The notes beneath the pieces are model-generated. The model searched no databases. It was not told the origin of the DNA and saw only the letters and a list, made by a program, of their open reading frames with translations. Positions 18,069 through 27,081 of a DNA stretch of 64,000 bases are shown piece after piece. The first letter of the stretch is position 1; every line of letters starts with the position of its first letter. A program made the position numbers and the translations under genes. Origin of the DNA: Sungkyunkwania multivorans (lineage in GTDB: Bacteria; Bacteroidota; Bacteroidia; Flavobacteriales; Flavobacteriaceae); assembly GCF_042675645.1 (NCBI RefSeq), contig NZ_JBHTJH010000004.1, positions 1,116,001 to 1,180,000 on the forward strand, written 5' to 3'.

Positions 18069-19462
18069 AGAAGTTAGCATATATATTCATAACATTTTTA
18101 ATCGTTTCTTTTTCCTCAAGAGCGCAAGAAAAGGAAGTACCCCCCAAAGGTAGCGAACCAAAGGGTTTTACCCTTCCTGAGAAAGAAGTGGTGACATTGG
18201 ACAATGGTCTCAATTTGGTGATGGTGCCTTATGGTGCCATTCCTAAAGCCACCATTACCATCATGGTGAAGGCTGGAAACATTCATGAGAAGGAAGACGA
18301 GACATGGCTACCAGATCTTTTGGCCGACCTGATGAAGGAAGGCAGTACAAGCATGGATGCCGAGGAAATTGCAAATCGCATGGCGGGCATGGGAGGAGAT
18401 CTCAATGTTTCGGTAGGACCGCATAACACCAACTTGAATAGTTCGGTTCTCTACGAGTTCGCACCTGATGCTATAGGTATCATGGCCGATGTATTGATGA
18501 ATCCATCCTTTCCTGAAAGCGAATTAGAGCGTTTGAAGAACGACATGAAGCGTAACATTAACTTGCAGCTGAGCAGACCTCAATCGCAGGCAAGAAAAGA
18601 CTTTTTTGCCAAAATTTATCCGGATCATCCATATGGCAATCTTTTTTCTACCGAGGAGATCGTTGATGGATTTACTGTTGATGCGATCAAGAAATTCTAT
18701 GATGAAAACTATGGTGCGAAAAGAACAACGGTCTATGTTGCAGGAAAGTTTGATAGAAAGTCAGTTGAAAAGGCAGTGAGAGATGCCTTCGCTGCTTGGA
18801 GAGAAGGTCCAGAAGACAACTATCCAACCGCCAAGGCTGTAGCTTCGGGTGACCTTGCTATTATCGATAGAGCCGGTGCGCCACAATCGACCATTATGTA
18901 CGGTTTGCCTGTTGTTGACCCTTCCGATAAAGATTATATCCCCTTGATGGTTACCAACTCGATTTTGGGAGGTAGCTTCGGTTCTAGGATCACGAGCAAT
19001 ATTCGTGAAGACAAGGGATACACCTATTCTCCTAGAAGCCGCGTAGAAACGAACTATAAGTCAGGGGTTTGGTATGAATTTGCCGACGTTACTACCGCTT
19101 ACACAGGAGCTTCTTTGGAAGAAATAAAGAAGGAGATCGTCCGACTTCAAAATGAACCACCGAGTAAGGAAGAACTTGAAGGAATTCAGAACTATGAGGC
19201 AGGCGTATTTGTTTTGAGAAATTCCACTCCTGGCGGAATCATCGGTCAACTATCCTTTTTAGAGATCCATGACCTGCCAGAGAGCGATCTACAGAATCGC
19301 GTGCAGCGAATCTATGAGGTCACTCCCGAAATGGTTCAGGAAATGACTCAGAAATACATCACCCCAGACCATATGACCTTAGTGGTCGTAGGGGACAAAA
19401 AGGTGATTGAAAAGCAGATCGAGGATTTTCAGAAGCAAGTAAAAAGTCCGAATGTAGAGTAA
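18065..19462 (+). CDS. M16 peptidase homologue, non-catalytic subunit
   Basis: 465 residues with a cleavable signal peptide (FSSRAQE). At the position of HxxEH it has LPDLLADLMKEG, so zinc is not bound. It retains EDKGYTYSPRSRVE, the Arg/Tyr substrate-grip segment typical of the non-catalytic partner in M16B heterodimers. With the preceding gene it should form the clam-shell alpha-beta pair. A hairpin terminator lies 24 nt after the stop. Confidence 0.88.
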   Translation: MKKLAYIFITFLIVSFSSRAQEKEVPPKGSEPKGFTLPEKEVVTLDNGLNLVMVPYGAIPKATITIMVKAGNIHEKEDETWLPDLLADLMKEGSTSMDAEEIANRMAGMGGDLNVSVGPHNTNLNSSVLYEFAPDAIGIMADVLMNPSFPESELERLKNDMKRNINLQLSRPQSQARKDFFAKIYPDHPYGNLFSTEEIVDGFTVDAIKKFYDENYGAKRTTVYVAGKFDRKSVEKAVRDAFAAWREGPEDNYPTAKAVASGDLAIIDRAGAPQSTIMYGLPVVDPSDKDYIPLMVTNSILGGSFGSRITSNIREDKGYTYSPRSRVETNYKSGVWYEFADVTTAYTGASLEEIKKEIVRLQNEPPSKEELEGIQNYEAGVFVLRNSTPGGIIGQLSFLEIHDLPESDLQNRVQRIYEVTPEMVQEMTQKYITPDHMTLVVVGDKKVIEKQIEDFQKQVKSPNVE

Positions 19463-19485
19463 GGGCCACAAAATCATAAGAATAA

Positions 19486-19530
19486 CAAACCCTGCCTATT
19501 TCGTTGCAAAACGCTTTAGGCAGGGTTTTG
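19486..19530. terminator. Bidirectional terminator between M16 pair and surface protein
   Basis: AACCCTGCCT (19488-19497) pairs perfectly with AGGCAGGGTT (19518-19527) across a 20-nt loop; TTTT follows on the plus strand and AAC-AA precedes. Convergent genes flank it. Confidence 0.7.
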
Positions 19531-19586
19531 TATAGTAACTATTTTCAACTATTATATAAATACCTCTATTAGGAGGGCAACATTTT

Positions 19587-22004
19587 CTATTTATCTTTTT
19601 CCAAAGAGCTTGTCTCCTCCAAATTTAGCTGGGACATAATGATCTCTAATTTCATGTTGATACCATCTAGTTCTTCTTTCATCGCTGAAACTTTATCTTT
19701 CTCAGATAACAGCTCCGTTCTACTCTTTTCAAGCTGAGCTTTCAATTCTTTGATCGCCTCAAGCAATATAGGTGTCAAACCTGCGTAATTAACGCTCAAT
19801 ATGCCTTGCTCATCGGTTTGAACCAATTCGGGGTATTCTTTCTGTATCTCTTGCGCTATCACCCCAATTTGAATGGCCTCACCTCTTTTTTCAATATCTT
19901 TCCATTGATAGCTAACACCATTTAGGTTTCCAAGTTTTTCCAAACTATTCTTCAATGGTTTGATGTTTTTCTTTAAGCGTTTATCTGAATTTTGTGTCAA
20001 GGTGCCCGCCAAGGTTGCATCACCACTTCTCAGAACGACAAACGCATCGCTTCGAGAACTAGCAAACAAGCCATTGCCGATAACAAAAAGTCTGCTGGTT
20101 GGGCCTGAAGTGGTCCCATCTACTCCTGTGGTCGTATTATATTGTCCCACCGTAAATTGATTGTTGCCTTCCGAAATCGTATTTTCGCCGAATGCTGTTG
20201 CATTTACTCCGTTTGCAGCAGCTCCATTACCCATGCTAAATGAATTGAAGCCGGTGGCTGAGCCTCCAACTCCCGCAGCAAAGGCGTTGTCTCCGGAAAC
20301 CAGCGTACCACTACCAAAGGCTGCGGAAAAGATACCAGTCGCACTGGTATTAGAACCAAAAGCGACAGTGGCCTCATTAGAAGCCACAGTGTTTTTTCCA
20401 AAGGAAGCACTGCTCTCGCCTGAAGCCTCTGTGTTGAATCCTGTTGAAAAAGAACGAGCACCACTCGCTGTGGTCACCACACCAAAAGCGGTAGAAGTGG
20501 CACCTGTAGCATTGGTCTGAAATCCAAATGCAGATGTATATTGTGCGCTTGCCTCAGTTTGATATCCTGTGGCAAAAGAGGTAAAGCCACTAGCCAAAAC
20601 ATCATAACCAGTGGCAAAAGAATCATCACCTAGATTGGTGTTATCCCAACTGGTGGTTTCGGCATGTCCAGCCCTGAATGCACCTTTGGTCTTATTAAAG
20701 AAAAACCGATTGTCATCATCGCTCGTAGATGAATTATCATCCAATTGGGAACTTCCAAAAACAAAATTGTCATCGAAGTCTCCTCCACTTACAATATTGT
20801 TGTTGATGGTAAAAATGGTGTTTCCAATGGTTGTTCTTGGCACCCATGAGGTTGTGCCATCGCCATTGGAAATAAGCACATTAGTGTCGTTACCCCTATC
20901 TGCAGGCAATGAGTATCCTGTATTATCATTAAAAAAATCCAAAGTGAGCATCCCATTGATCTCCGTATTTCCATTCTTAAGGATCACCAAGGCATCACTT
21001 TCCGAATTCAGGGCTGTAGTACCATTACCGATCACGAAAAGTCTGTCGGTAGGAACGATAGTATTAGGATCACCGAAGGATAGTGTATTTCTAATGCCCA
21101 TAGAAACTTGTCCATAGGATTCTGCCGTGGTGGCCCATCCGAGTGAGGTGGCGCCAAAACCTTCAGCACTGGTCTCATAGCCCATCGCCACGGATGCCGT
21201 TCCTGAAGCTTTTGAAAGATAATTGGTGGCCTGGGCATATAATCCGCTTGCTGTCGTGCTACGCCCCAATGCCACCGCATTGGTATTGTTCGCCACTGTT
21301 AACTGACCTGCGGAGAAAGAAGCCTCGCCACTCGCAACGACACCATCACCAAGAGCTACAGAGTTGTTACCCAATGTGTTCTCGTTCCAAATATAGATAT
21401 CACTAATTCCTGACTGCCCTACCCTGAAGGCCCCTTTAGACTTGTCGAAAAACATACGTCTTGTATCGGCAAAGGTAGCAGGGTCATCATCTAATTGCGT
21501 GCTTCCAAACACGAAGTCGTCTGTTGCAGTATTTCCAGGAACATTGGAGGTCACCCCATTTTCTGTAGTGAAGGCAGCTTCTACGAAATTTTCGTCACTT
21601 ATAGCTCCAGCGCTCCCAGCATGAAGTGCATAGGGAACACTGACCAATTGGCTGTTCCCAACCAAGACATAGCTGCTACCGCCAGTGACATCGATCGCCA
21701 CTCTTAGCCAATGGCTGTTATCTCCCCAAGCTATAGTGGAAAAATCGTCCGTTGTGGTCCCCGACCCGATCTGAAAACTGAAGACACCATTTGCATCGGT
21801 CACCACATCATGGATCTCGGTATAAACAGGAACGCCCGTGGAACTGCCAGGCAATATGGCCACTTGAACTCCAATGTTTTGCTCAGACAAGACGTTGCCA
21901 TCATTATCAATGGCGGCCGCCTGGTAATTGATCAGATTCGGTGCTTGTGCAATAACAAAGCCAGAGAGGCTTAAAAAGATTAGGAAAAGAAGATTTTTCA
22001 TCAT
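19587..22004 (-). CDS. Tail-fibre-type surface protein with S74 chaperone domain
   Basis: 805 residues. A signal peptide ends at about FVIAQA. Then come a beta-sandwich region and two similar modules, each with VFGS-QLDD, a FF(D/N)K-KGAFR motif and a run of YadA-head-like repeats (S-x-A-x-G-x-x-T-x-A-S). The second module starts near residue 420. The C-terminus is an intramolecular-chaperone (S74) domain opening with SDKRLKKNIKPL at residue 673, where family members self-cleave before or at the Ser, followed by a coiled coil (ELKAQLEKSR, VSAMKEELDG). It should trimerise and sit on the cell surface. There is no type IX secretion C-terminal domain. Family assignment good; partner unknown. Confidence 0.82.
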   Translation of the reverse strand: MMKNLLFLIFLSLSGFVIAQAPNLINYQAAAIDNDGNVLSEQNIGVQVAILPGSSTGVPVYTEIHDVVTDANGVFSFQIGSGTTTDDFSTIAWGDNSHWLRVAIDVTGGSSYVLVGNSQLVSVPYALHAGSAGAISDENFVEAAFTTENGVTSNVPGNTATDDFVFGSTQLDDDPATFADTRRMFFDKSKGAFRVGQSGISDIYIWNENTLGNNSVALGDGVVASGEASFSAGQLTVANNTNAVALGRSTTASGLYAQATNYLSKASGTASVAMGYETSAEGFGATSLGWATTAESYGQVSMGIRNTLSFGDPNTIVPTDRLFVIGNGTTALNSESDALVILKNGNTEINGMLTLDFFNDNTGYSLPADRGNDTNVLISNGDGTTSWVPRTTIGNTIFTINNNIVSGGDFDDNFVFGSSQLDDNSSTSDDDNRFFFNKTKGAFRAGHAETTSWDNTNLGDDSFATGYDVLASGFTSFATGYQTEASAQYTSAFGFQTNATGATSTAFGVVTTASGARSFSTGFNTEASGESSASFGKNTVASNEATVAFGSNTSATGIFSAAFGSGTLVSGDNAFAAGVGGSATGFNSFSMGNGAAANGVNATAFGENTISEGNNQFTVGQYNTTTGVDGTTSGPTSRLFVIGNGLFASSRSDAFVVLRSGDATLAGTLTQNSDKRLKKNIKPLKNSLEKLGNLNGVSYQWKDIEKRGEAIQIGVIAQEIQKEYPELVQTDEQGILSVNYAGLTPILLEAIKELKAQLEKSRTELLSEKDKVSAMKEELDGINMKLEIIMSQLNLEETSSLEKDK

Positions 22005-22026
22005 GCAGTGTTAAAAGTTTTCCTAA

Positions 22027-22034
22027 CAAAGCTA
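22027..22034 (-). promoter_or_regulatory. -7 box for the S74 surface protein
   Basis: CAAAGCTA on the plus strand reads TAGCTTTG on the minus strand, a full TAnnTTTG match, 22 nt before the ATG. Direct repeats of AACTTTGT lie just upstream (22062-22069, 22081-22088). Confidence 0.5.
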
Positions 22035-22061
22035 CTTCTCTCACCAATGGCGTCCTACATA

Positions 22062-22092
22062 AACTTTGTGAACGCAAAAAAACTTTGTAAGC
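22062..22092. promoter_or_regulatory. Direct repeats upstream of the surface-protein promoter
   Basis: AACTTTGTGAACG and AACTTTGTAAGCG start 19 bp apart, i.e. about two helical turns, placing both on one face of the DNA. A binding site for a dimeric activator is possible. Confidence 0.35.
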
Positions 22093-22099
22093 GTTAAAT

Positions 22100-22131
22100 A
22101 GTACTAAGATCCTTAAATCGAACTTAGTACT
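22100..22131 (-). terminator. Hairpin after the metallo-beta-lactamase gene
   Basis: AGTACTAAG (22100-22108) and CTTAGTACT (22123-22131) form a perfect 9-bp stem, 15 nt beyond the minus-strand gene stop. The T-run on the minus strand is weak, so termination is plausible rather than certain. Confidence 0.5.
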
Positions 22132-22145
22132 GCATTCAAGATTTT

Positions 22146-22889
22146 CTAATCCACATTGAGGAACTTTTCTTCTGTGTAGTCTAGCAATTCTACTCCCCCA
22201 GCTTTCCCATGACCCGGAACCACATGTTCAACATCCGGGAAAGCGACTTTTATCCTTGAAACCGTTTCTGACCAGGCTTCGACATTGGCATCGCCCAGAT
22301 AGCCTTTTCCCGCGCCCATGGCCTTAATGAGACAACCTCCAAAAAGCACCTTTTCGCTTGGAATATAGGCGACGATATTGTCGCTGGTGTGACCTTCACC
22401 GAAATATTGTAGAATTACCGTCTGATTCCCTATGGAAATTTCTCTGATATCATCGAAACCAACTTTAGGTATTTCCAAGCTGTCCCTTTTGGCCAATTCA
22501 ATGGTGAGATTATTTGCAACAGAAAGCACGTCTCTTCTGTGAAATGCCTTTAATCCACCGAGGCAATCATCATGGAAATGAGTAGGTACTACAGCTTCTA
22601 CTTTACAATCTAACTGCTTCTCTATCCATTCTATCAATTCATTGGAAACGTCATCTGTGATTGGCGTATCTAATATTATGGCCTCGCCACTACGGGCATA
22701 GACCAACCCATTGCAAGCTACTTTTCCGTAATCTTGAGTCTCCAAATAGGAAATATGGATAAAAGTATTTGGGGTAAGTTGTTGGATATTTAGAGTCGTT
22801 GAATGATAGGTTTTAGGTGATGGGTGTTGGTCTTTACAAGAAATAAAAGTTGTGGTAATAACCAGTGCTAAAAATAATCTGTATTTCAC
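22146..22889 (-). CDS. Subclass B1 metallo-beta-lactamase, lipoprotein
   Basis: 247 residues. All B1 zinc ligands are present: H104-x-H106-x-D108 in THFHDDC, H167 in GEGHTSDN, C186 in LFGGCLIK, and H227 in VPGHGKA. The substrate-binding Lys (K189) and Asn (N202 in GDANVEAW) are also conserved. Such enzymes hydrolyse beta-lactams, including carbapenems, in the periplasm. The leader has a lipobox (FISC, Cys18), so it is predicted to be membrane-anchored rather than soluble. No mobile-element signatures flank it, so it is likely an intrinsic chromosomal enzyme like others in Flavobacteriia. Activity is inferred. Confidence 0.88.
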   Translation of the reverse strand: MKYRLFLALVITTTFISCKDQHPSPKTYHSTTLNIQQLTPNTFIHISYLETQDYGKVACNGLVYARSGEAIILDTPITDDVSNELIEWIEKQLDCKVEAVVPTHFHDDCLGGLKAFHRRDVLSVANNLTIELAKRDSLEIPKVGFDDIREISIGNQTVILQYFGEGHTSDNIVAYIPSEKVLFGGCLIKAMGAGKGYLGDANVEAWSETVSRIKVAFPDVEHVVPGHGKAGGVELLDYTEEKFLNVD

Positions 22890-22987
22890 TTTTTAAAAAT
22901 TTTAGTTTGCCTATACCTACTAAAATTAACCAAAAATCCCCCACATTGCTGCAAGGGATCTTCTATTTCAGATTTCGTATTTCGAGA

Positions 22988-24682
22988 CTAACCTCGTATC
23001 AACTTCTTGTACTTGATACGTTTTGGCATTATATCGCCGCCTAGACGATTCTTTTTGTTCTCCTCGTAATCCGAGAAGCTTCCTTCAAAGAAATATACCT
23101 GACTATCGCCTTCAAAGGCGAGGATATGCGTACAGATCCTGTCCAAGAACCAACGATCGTGACTGATCACCACGGCGCAGCCCGCAAAGTTCTCCAAGCC
23201 TTCTTCCAATGCACGGAGGGTATTTACATCCAAGTCGTTCGTAGGCTCATCCAGTAGCAGCACATTCCCTTCTTCCTTTAAGGTCATGGCCAAATGCAAG
23301 CGGTTGCGTTCTCCACCCGACAAGGTAGATACCTTTTTGTTCTGCTCGCTTCCAGAGAAGTTGAAGCGTGACAGATAGGCGCGAGAATTCACCTGCTTCC
23401 CTCCCATCATCACCAACTCTTGTCCGTCCGAAAAATTCTCCCATATCGACTTCTCAGGATCGATATTACTATGCGACTGATCCACGTAGGCGATCTTTGC
23501 GGTATCGCCCACCGCAAAAGTTCCTTTGTCTGGGGTCTCTTCTCCCATGATCATCTTAAAGATGGTAGTCTTACCAGCACCGTTGGGTCCAATAATTCCA
23601 ACGATACCAGCTTGTGGAAGATTAAAATTGAGATCTTCGTATAACAATTTATCTCCAAAGGCCTTACTTACGCCGTTTGCCTCGATTACATTGGTTCCCA
23701 GACGAGGGCCATTTGGAATATAGATCTCCAATTTCTCTTCGATCTTTTTCTGATCTTGATTCAGTAGTTTATCATAATTGTTCAAACGCGCTTTTTGCTT
23801 GGCTTGTCTTCCCTTCGGGGCCATACGTACCCATTCGAGCTCTCGCTCCAAGGTTTTCTGTCGTTTTGAGGCAGCTTTTTGCTCTTGCGCCAGTCGCTTG
23901 GATTTCTGGTCTAACCATGAAGAGTAATTCCCTTTCCATGGAATGCCTTCTCCTCTATCCAATTCTAGGATCCATCCTGCTACATTGTCCAAAAAATAGC
24001 GATCGTGCGTTACGGCAATCACTGTACCTTTATATTGCGCCAAGTGATGCTCTAACCAATGCACCGACTCTGCATCCAAATGGTTGGTAGGTTCATCGAG
24101 AAGCAGTACATCGGGCTGTTGCAATAACAAACGGCACAACGCTACACGTCGACGTTCTCCACCAGAAAGCACTGAGATCTTCTTATCGCTTTCAGGTGTG
24201 CGAAGCGCATCCATCGCAATCTCTAGTTTTGTGTCTAACTCCCATGCTCCACTGGCATCGATCTTATCTTGAAGTACGGCTTGCTTGTCCATAAGTTGCT
24301 GCATCTTATCAGCATCCTCATAGATCTCTGGAAGCCCAAACATATCATTGATCTTATTGTATTCGTCTAAAACGGCTACGGTATCGGCCACCCCTTCCTT
24401 TACAACTTCGAGGACAGTCTTATTTGGATCTAACTGTGGTTCTTGCTCTAAATATCCGACGGTATATCCTGGGGCAAACACGACATCACCCTGATAGTTC
24501 TTCTCTACCCCAGCGATAATGCGCAATAAGGTAGACTTACCTGAACCATTTAGTCCTAATATTCCTATTTTGGCTCCATAAAAGAAACTTAGATAAATAT
24601 CTTTCAGCACCTGTTTATTGGTACTTTGATAGGTCTTGCTGACCTTATTCATCGAGAAGATGACCTTCTTATCGTCTGACAT
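22988..24682 (-). CDS. ettA: Energy-dependent translational throttle protein EttA (ABC-F ATPase)
   Basis: 564 residues with two ABC cassettes: Walker A GLNGSGKST and GPNGAGKTT, signature LSGGERRRVALCRLLLQ and LSGGERNRLHLAMTL, Walker B LLLDEPTNHLD and LLLDEPTNDLD. The linker between them carries the P-site tRNA interaction motif region rich in Lys/Arg. The length and the arm-containing first cassette fit EttA rather than other ABC-F members. It binds the ribosomal E site and gates the first elongation cycle according to ADP/ATP. Confidence 0.93.
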   Translation of the reverse strand: MSDDKKVIFSMNKVSKTYQSTNKQVLKDIYLSFFYGAKIGILGLNGSGKSTLLRIIAGVEKNYQGDVVFAPGYTVGYLEQEPQLDPNKTVLEVVKEGVADTVAVLDEYNKINDMFGLPEIYEDADKMQQLMDKQAVLQDKIDASGAWELDTKLEIAMDALRTPESDKKISVLSGGERRRVALCRLLLQQPDVLLLDEPTNHLDAESVHWLEHHLAQYKGTVIAVTHDRYFLDNVAGWILELDRGEGIPWKGNYSSWLDQKSKRLAQEQKAASKRQKTLERELEWVRMAPKGRQAKQKARLNNYDKLLNQDQKKIEEKLEIYIPNGPRLGTNVIEANGVSKAFGDKLLYEDLNFNLPQAGIVGIIGPNGAGKTTIFKMIMGEETPDKGTFAVGDTAKIAYVDQSHSNIDPEKSIWENFSDGQELVMMGGKQVNSRAYLSRFNFSGSEQNKKVSTLSGGERNRLHLAMTLKEEGNVLLLDEPTNDLDVNTLRALEEGLENFAGCAVVISHDRWFLDRICTHILAFEGDSQVYFFEGSFSDYEENKKNRLGGDIMPKRIKYKKLIRG

Positions 24683-24736
24683 GTGTTGGTTTGAAGTTAA
24701 CGTTAATGGTTTATTGTTTTATTTTTCAAAAAGGAA

Positions 24737-24919
24737 CTACACCCGTCCTTTTAGGGCATTGAAAACCCAAGCGATGGCGAAGAATCCAATACCGACAGCA
24801 CCGAAGCCATAGCCGGCAACATCGTCATATCTAAAGGCGCCAAGTCCTATTAATGCGACACCTACAAAAATCATAATAAAAGTGGCCCATGCCAGCACTG
24901 TGTTCTTGTTCATTCCCAT
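24737..24919 (-). CDS. CAL67264-family small membrane protein
   Basis: 60 residues with two transmembrane helices (about 8-27 and 36-54) separated by YDDVAGYGFG. Matches my recollection of the flavobacterial CAL67264 family of small membrane proteins. It lies 54 nt upstream of ettA in the same direction and may share its transcript. Function unknown. Confidence 0.7.
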   Translation of the reverse strand: MGMNKNTVLAWATFIMIFVGVALIGLGAFRYDDVAGYGFGAVGIGFFAIAWVFNALKGRV

Positions 24920-25150
24920 GTTGAAAGCAATTTTTTAAGTTGGGGATTTTTTATTAACTAATATCGGGCTGCAAATATCGTATTTTTTGTCAAATTGGCT
25001 TCCCGACCGATGGTGATTAAAATTACAAAAAATAAAGTAGGGTAACGCATTAATTTTCAGCATCAATAAGAAAGCTGAAACATTTCTTTTCTTTCGGTAG
25101 AGCGATTTTACAACGTTTTAGTAACTTCGCAGGAGTCAAAAATACAGCTC

Positions 25151-26794
25151 ATGGACCTTAACTTCAACAAGAACGAAGACCACAACAAACTACTTGTTTC
25201 AGACTTGCGTCGAAAATTCGCCAAAGTAAAACTTGGTGGTGGCCAAAAGCGCATCGACAAGCTTCATGCACAGGGTAAAATGACCGCTCGAGAGCGTATC
25301 GATTATTTATTGGACGCCAAAAGGCCGTCCATAGAAATTGGTGTATTTGCAGGTGAAGGCATGTATGAAGAACACGGTGGTTGCCCTTCTGCAGGAGTAG
25401 TTGTAAAAATTGGTTATGTGAAGGGAAAGCAGTGCATTGTTGTAGCCAATGATGCTACGGTAAAGGCTGGGGCCTGGTTTCCGATCACCGGAAAGAAGAA
25501 CTTAAGAGCACAAGAGATCGCCATCGAAAATCGTCTACCGATCATCTATCTGGTGGATAGTGCTGGGGTGTATCTCCCAATGCAAGATGAGATATTTCCA
25601 GACAAGGAACATTTTGGCAGGATCTTCAGGAACAATGCCGTGATGAGCAGTATGGGAATTACCCAAATCGCTGCTGTGATGGGTAGCTGTGTCGCTGGTG
25701 GCGCCTACCTGCCTATTATGAGTGACGAGGCTTTGATCGTAGACAAGACCGGTAGTATCTTTCTCGCAGGAAGCTATCTTGTAAAAGCGGCTATCGGAGA
25801 AGAAATCGACAATGAGACGCTCGGTGGCGCAACCACCCATTGTGAAGTAAGTGGGGTTACCGACTATAAGGCCAAGGATGACAAAGATGCGCTAGACACC
25901 ATTAAAAATATTGTTGACAAGATCGGGGATTTTGATAAGGCTGGTTATCATCGATCCGAAGCTATTAAGCCTAAAGAGAATCCCCAGGACATTTATGGTA
26001 TTTTGCCCAAGGCTCGAAATGAGCAATATGACATGATGGAGATCATTAGGCGTTTGGTGGATGATTCTGCCTTTGACGAATACAAAGCAGGCTATGGGCA
26101 AACCTTGATCACGGGATACGCTCGTATCGACGGTTGGGCTGTTGGTATCGTGGCCAATCAGCGAAAAATTGTCAAAACCACCAAAGCAAAGACCAAACCA
26201 AGCCAGATGCAATTTGGGGGTGTGATCTACAGCGATTCTGCGGATAAAGCAACACGGTTTATAGCCAACTGCAACCAAAAGAAGATCCCATTGGTCTTCC
26301 TGCAAGATGTCACTGGCTTTATGGTAGGAAGCAAGAGTGAGCATGGAGGCATCATCAAAGATGGTGCTAAAATGGTGAATGCAGTGAGCAATTCGGTCGT
26401 ACCAAAATTTACAGTGATCATCGGTAATAGTTATGGTGCTGGCAACTACGCCATGTGCGGAAAGGCTTATGACCCAAGATTGATATTTGCTTGGCCCAGT
26501 GCGGAATTGGCGGTGATGGGTGGGTCGCAGGCGGCCAAAGTATTACTTCAGATAGAGACGGCTTCTTTAAAGAAGAGAGGTGAGACCATCACTCCAGAAA
26601 AGGAAAAGGAATTATTTGATAGCATCAAATCGAGATACGACGCACAAGTGTCACCCTACTATGCGGCGGCGCGTCTTTGGACAGACGCCATTATCGACCC
26701 CTTGGATACCCGAAAATGGATCTCCATCGGGATTGAAGCAGCCAACCACGCTCCTATTGAAAAACCTTTTAATTTGGGGGTGATACAGACATAG
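25151..26794 (+). CDS. Acyl-CoA carboxylase beta subunit, methylcrotonyl-CoA carboxylase type
   Basis: 547 residues, a two-crotonase-fold carboxyltransferase. The segment FPDKEHFGRIFRNNAVMSS and the motif GNYAMCGKAYDPRLIFAWPS are characteristic of the MCC-beta branch rather than the PccB branch. It would move CO2 from carboxybiotin to an acyl-CoA. No biotin carboxylase or carrier gene adjoins it; the nearest are at 41-43 kb with their own beta subunit. It may borrow that alpha/BCCP pair or use genes elsewhere. TAACTTCG at 25122-25129 is a plausible -7 box. Confidence 0.87.
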   Translation: MDLNFNKNEDHNKLLVSDLRRKFAKVKLGGGQKRIDKLHAQGKMTARERIDYLLDAKRPSIEIGVFAGEGMYEEHGGCPSAGVVVKIGYVKGKQCIVVANDATVKAGAWFPITGKKNLRAQEIAIENRLPIIYLVDSAGVYLPMQDEIFPDKEHFGRIFRNNAVMSSMGITQIAAVMGSCVAGGAYLPIMSDEALIVDKTGSIFLAGSYLVKAAIGEEIDNETLGGATTHCEVSGVTDYKAKDDKDALDTIKNIVDKIGDFDKAGYHRSEAIKPKENPQDIYGILPKARNEQYDMMEIIRRLVDDSAFDEYKAGYGQTLITGYARIDGWAVGIVANQRKIVKTTKAKTKPSQMQFGGVIYSDSADKATRFIANCNQKKIPLVFLQDVTGFMVGSKSEHGGIIKDGAKMVNAVSNSVVPKFTVIIGNSYGAGNYAMCGKAYDPRLIFAWPSAELAVMGGSQAAKVLLQIETASLKKRGETITPEKEKELFDSIKSRYDAQVSPYYAAARLWTDAIIDPLDTRKWISIGIEAANHAPIEKPFNLGVIQT

Positions 26795-26939
26795 TCTTCA
26801 AGGTCTCGTAATTATCGTTATATGCGAATCAAGTATTTCGTGAACTATGTTTCACATGCTTATAGAACGTGGACCTCTTCGATCACCTCCGTATAAATAG
26901 CCGGTCTTATTCTTCTAGCGGCCATTATTCTATATGGAC

Positions 26940-26973
26940 GTATTTATAAATCTAGCGTTGGATTTATAAATAC
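26940..26973. promoter_or_regulatory. 13-bp perfect inverted repeat upstream of the Sdp-like operon
   Basis: GTATTTATAAATC (26940-26952) and GATTTATAAATAC (26961-26973) are separated by 8 nt. Each arm also contains the 10-bp palindrome ATTTATAAAT, the two copies starting 20 bp apart (26942 and 26962), so two dimers could bind on one face of the helix. It lies about 110 nt before the toxin-precursor start, where a promoter is expected. Operator role is inferred. Confidence 0.6.
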
Positions 26974-27011
26974 AACCTATCAACAATTTGAATGTCAACT
27001 TCTTACACCTA

Positions 27012-27063
27012 GATTTACTCTAAATGGCGGAAACCGAAAAGCCATTAATAGAGTAGGTAAATC
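27012..27063 (+). promoter_or_regulatory. Long 5'-leader hairpin before the Sdp-like precursor gene
   Basis: GATTTACTCTAAATGGC (27012-27028) pairs with the segment 27041-27063 through blocks GATTTAC, TCTA and AATGGC, with 4-nt and 2-nt bulges on the 3' arm and a 12-nt purine-rich loop (GGAAACCGAAAA). It ends 18 nt before the ATG at 27082. If transcribed it would sit directly on the ribosome entry region and could control translation. No T-run, so not a terminator. Confidence 0.5.
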
Positions 27064-27081
27064 CAATTAACTATTTAACTT

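Noticed and set aside
20161..20520. 119-codon plus-strand frame inside the S74 surface-protein gene
   Set aside because: Pro/Ala/Val-rich composition is the shadow of the Gly/Ser/Thr repeats on the coding strand.
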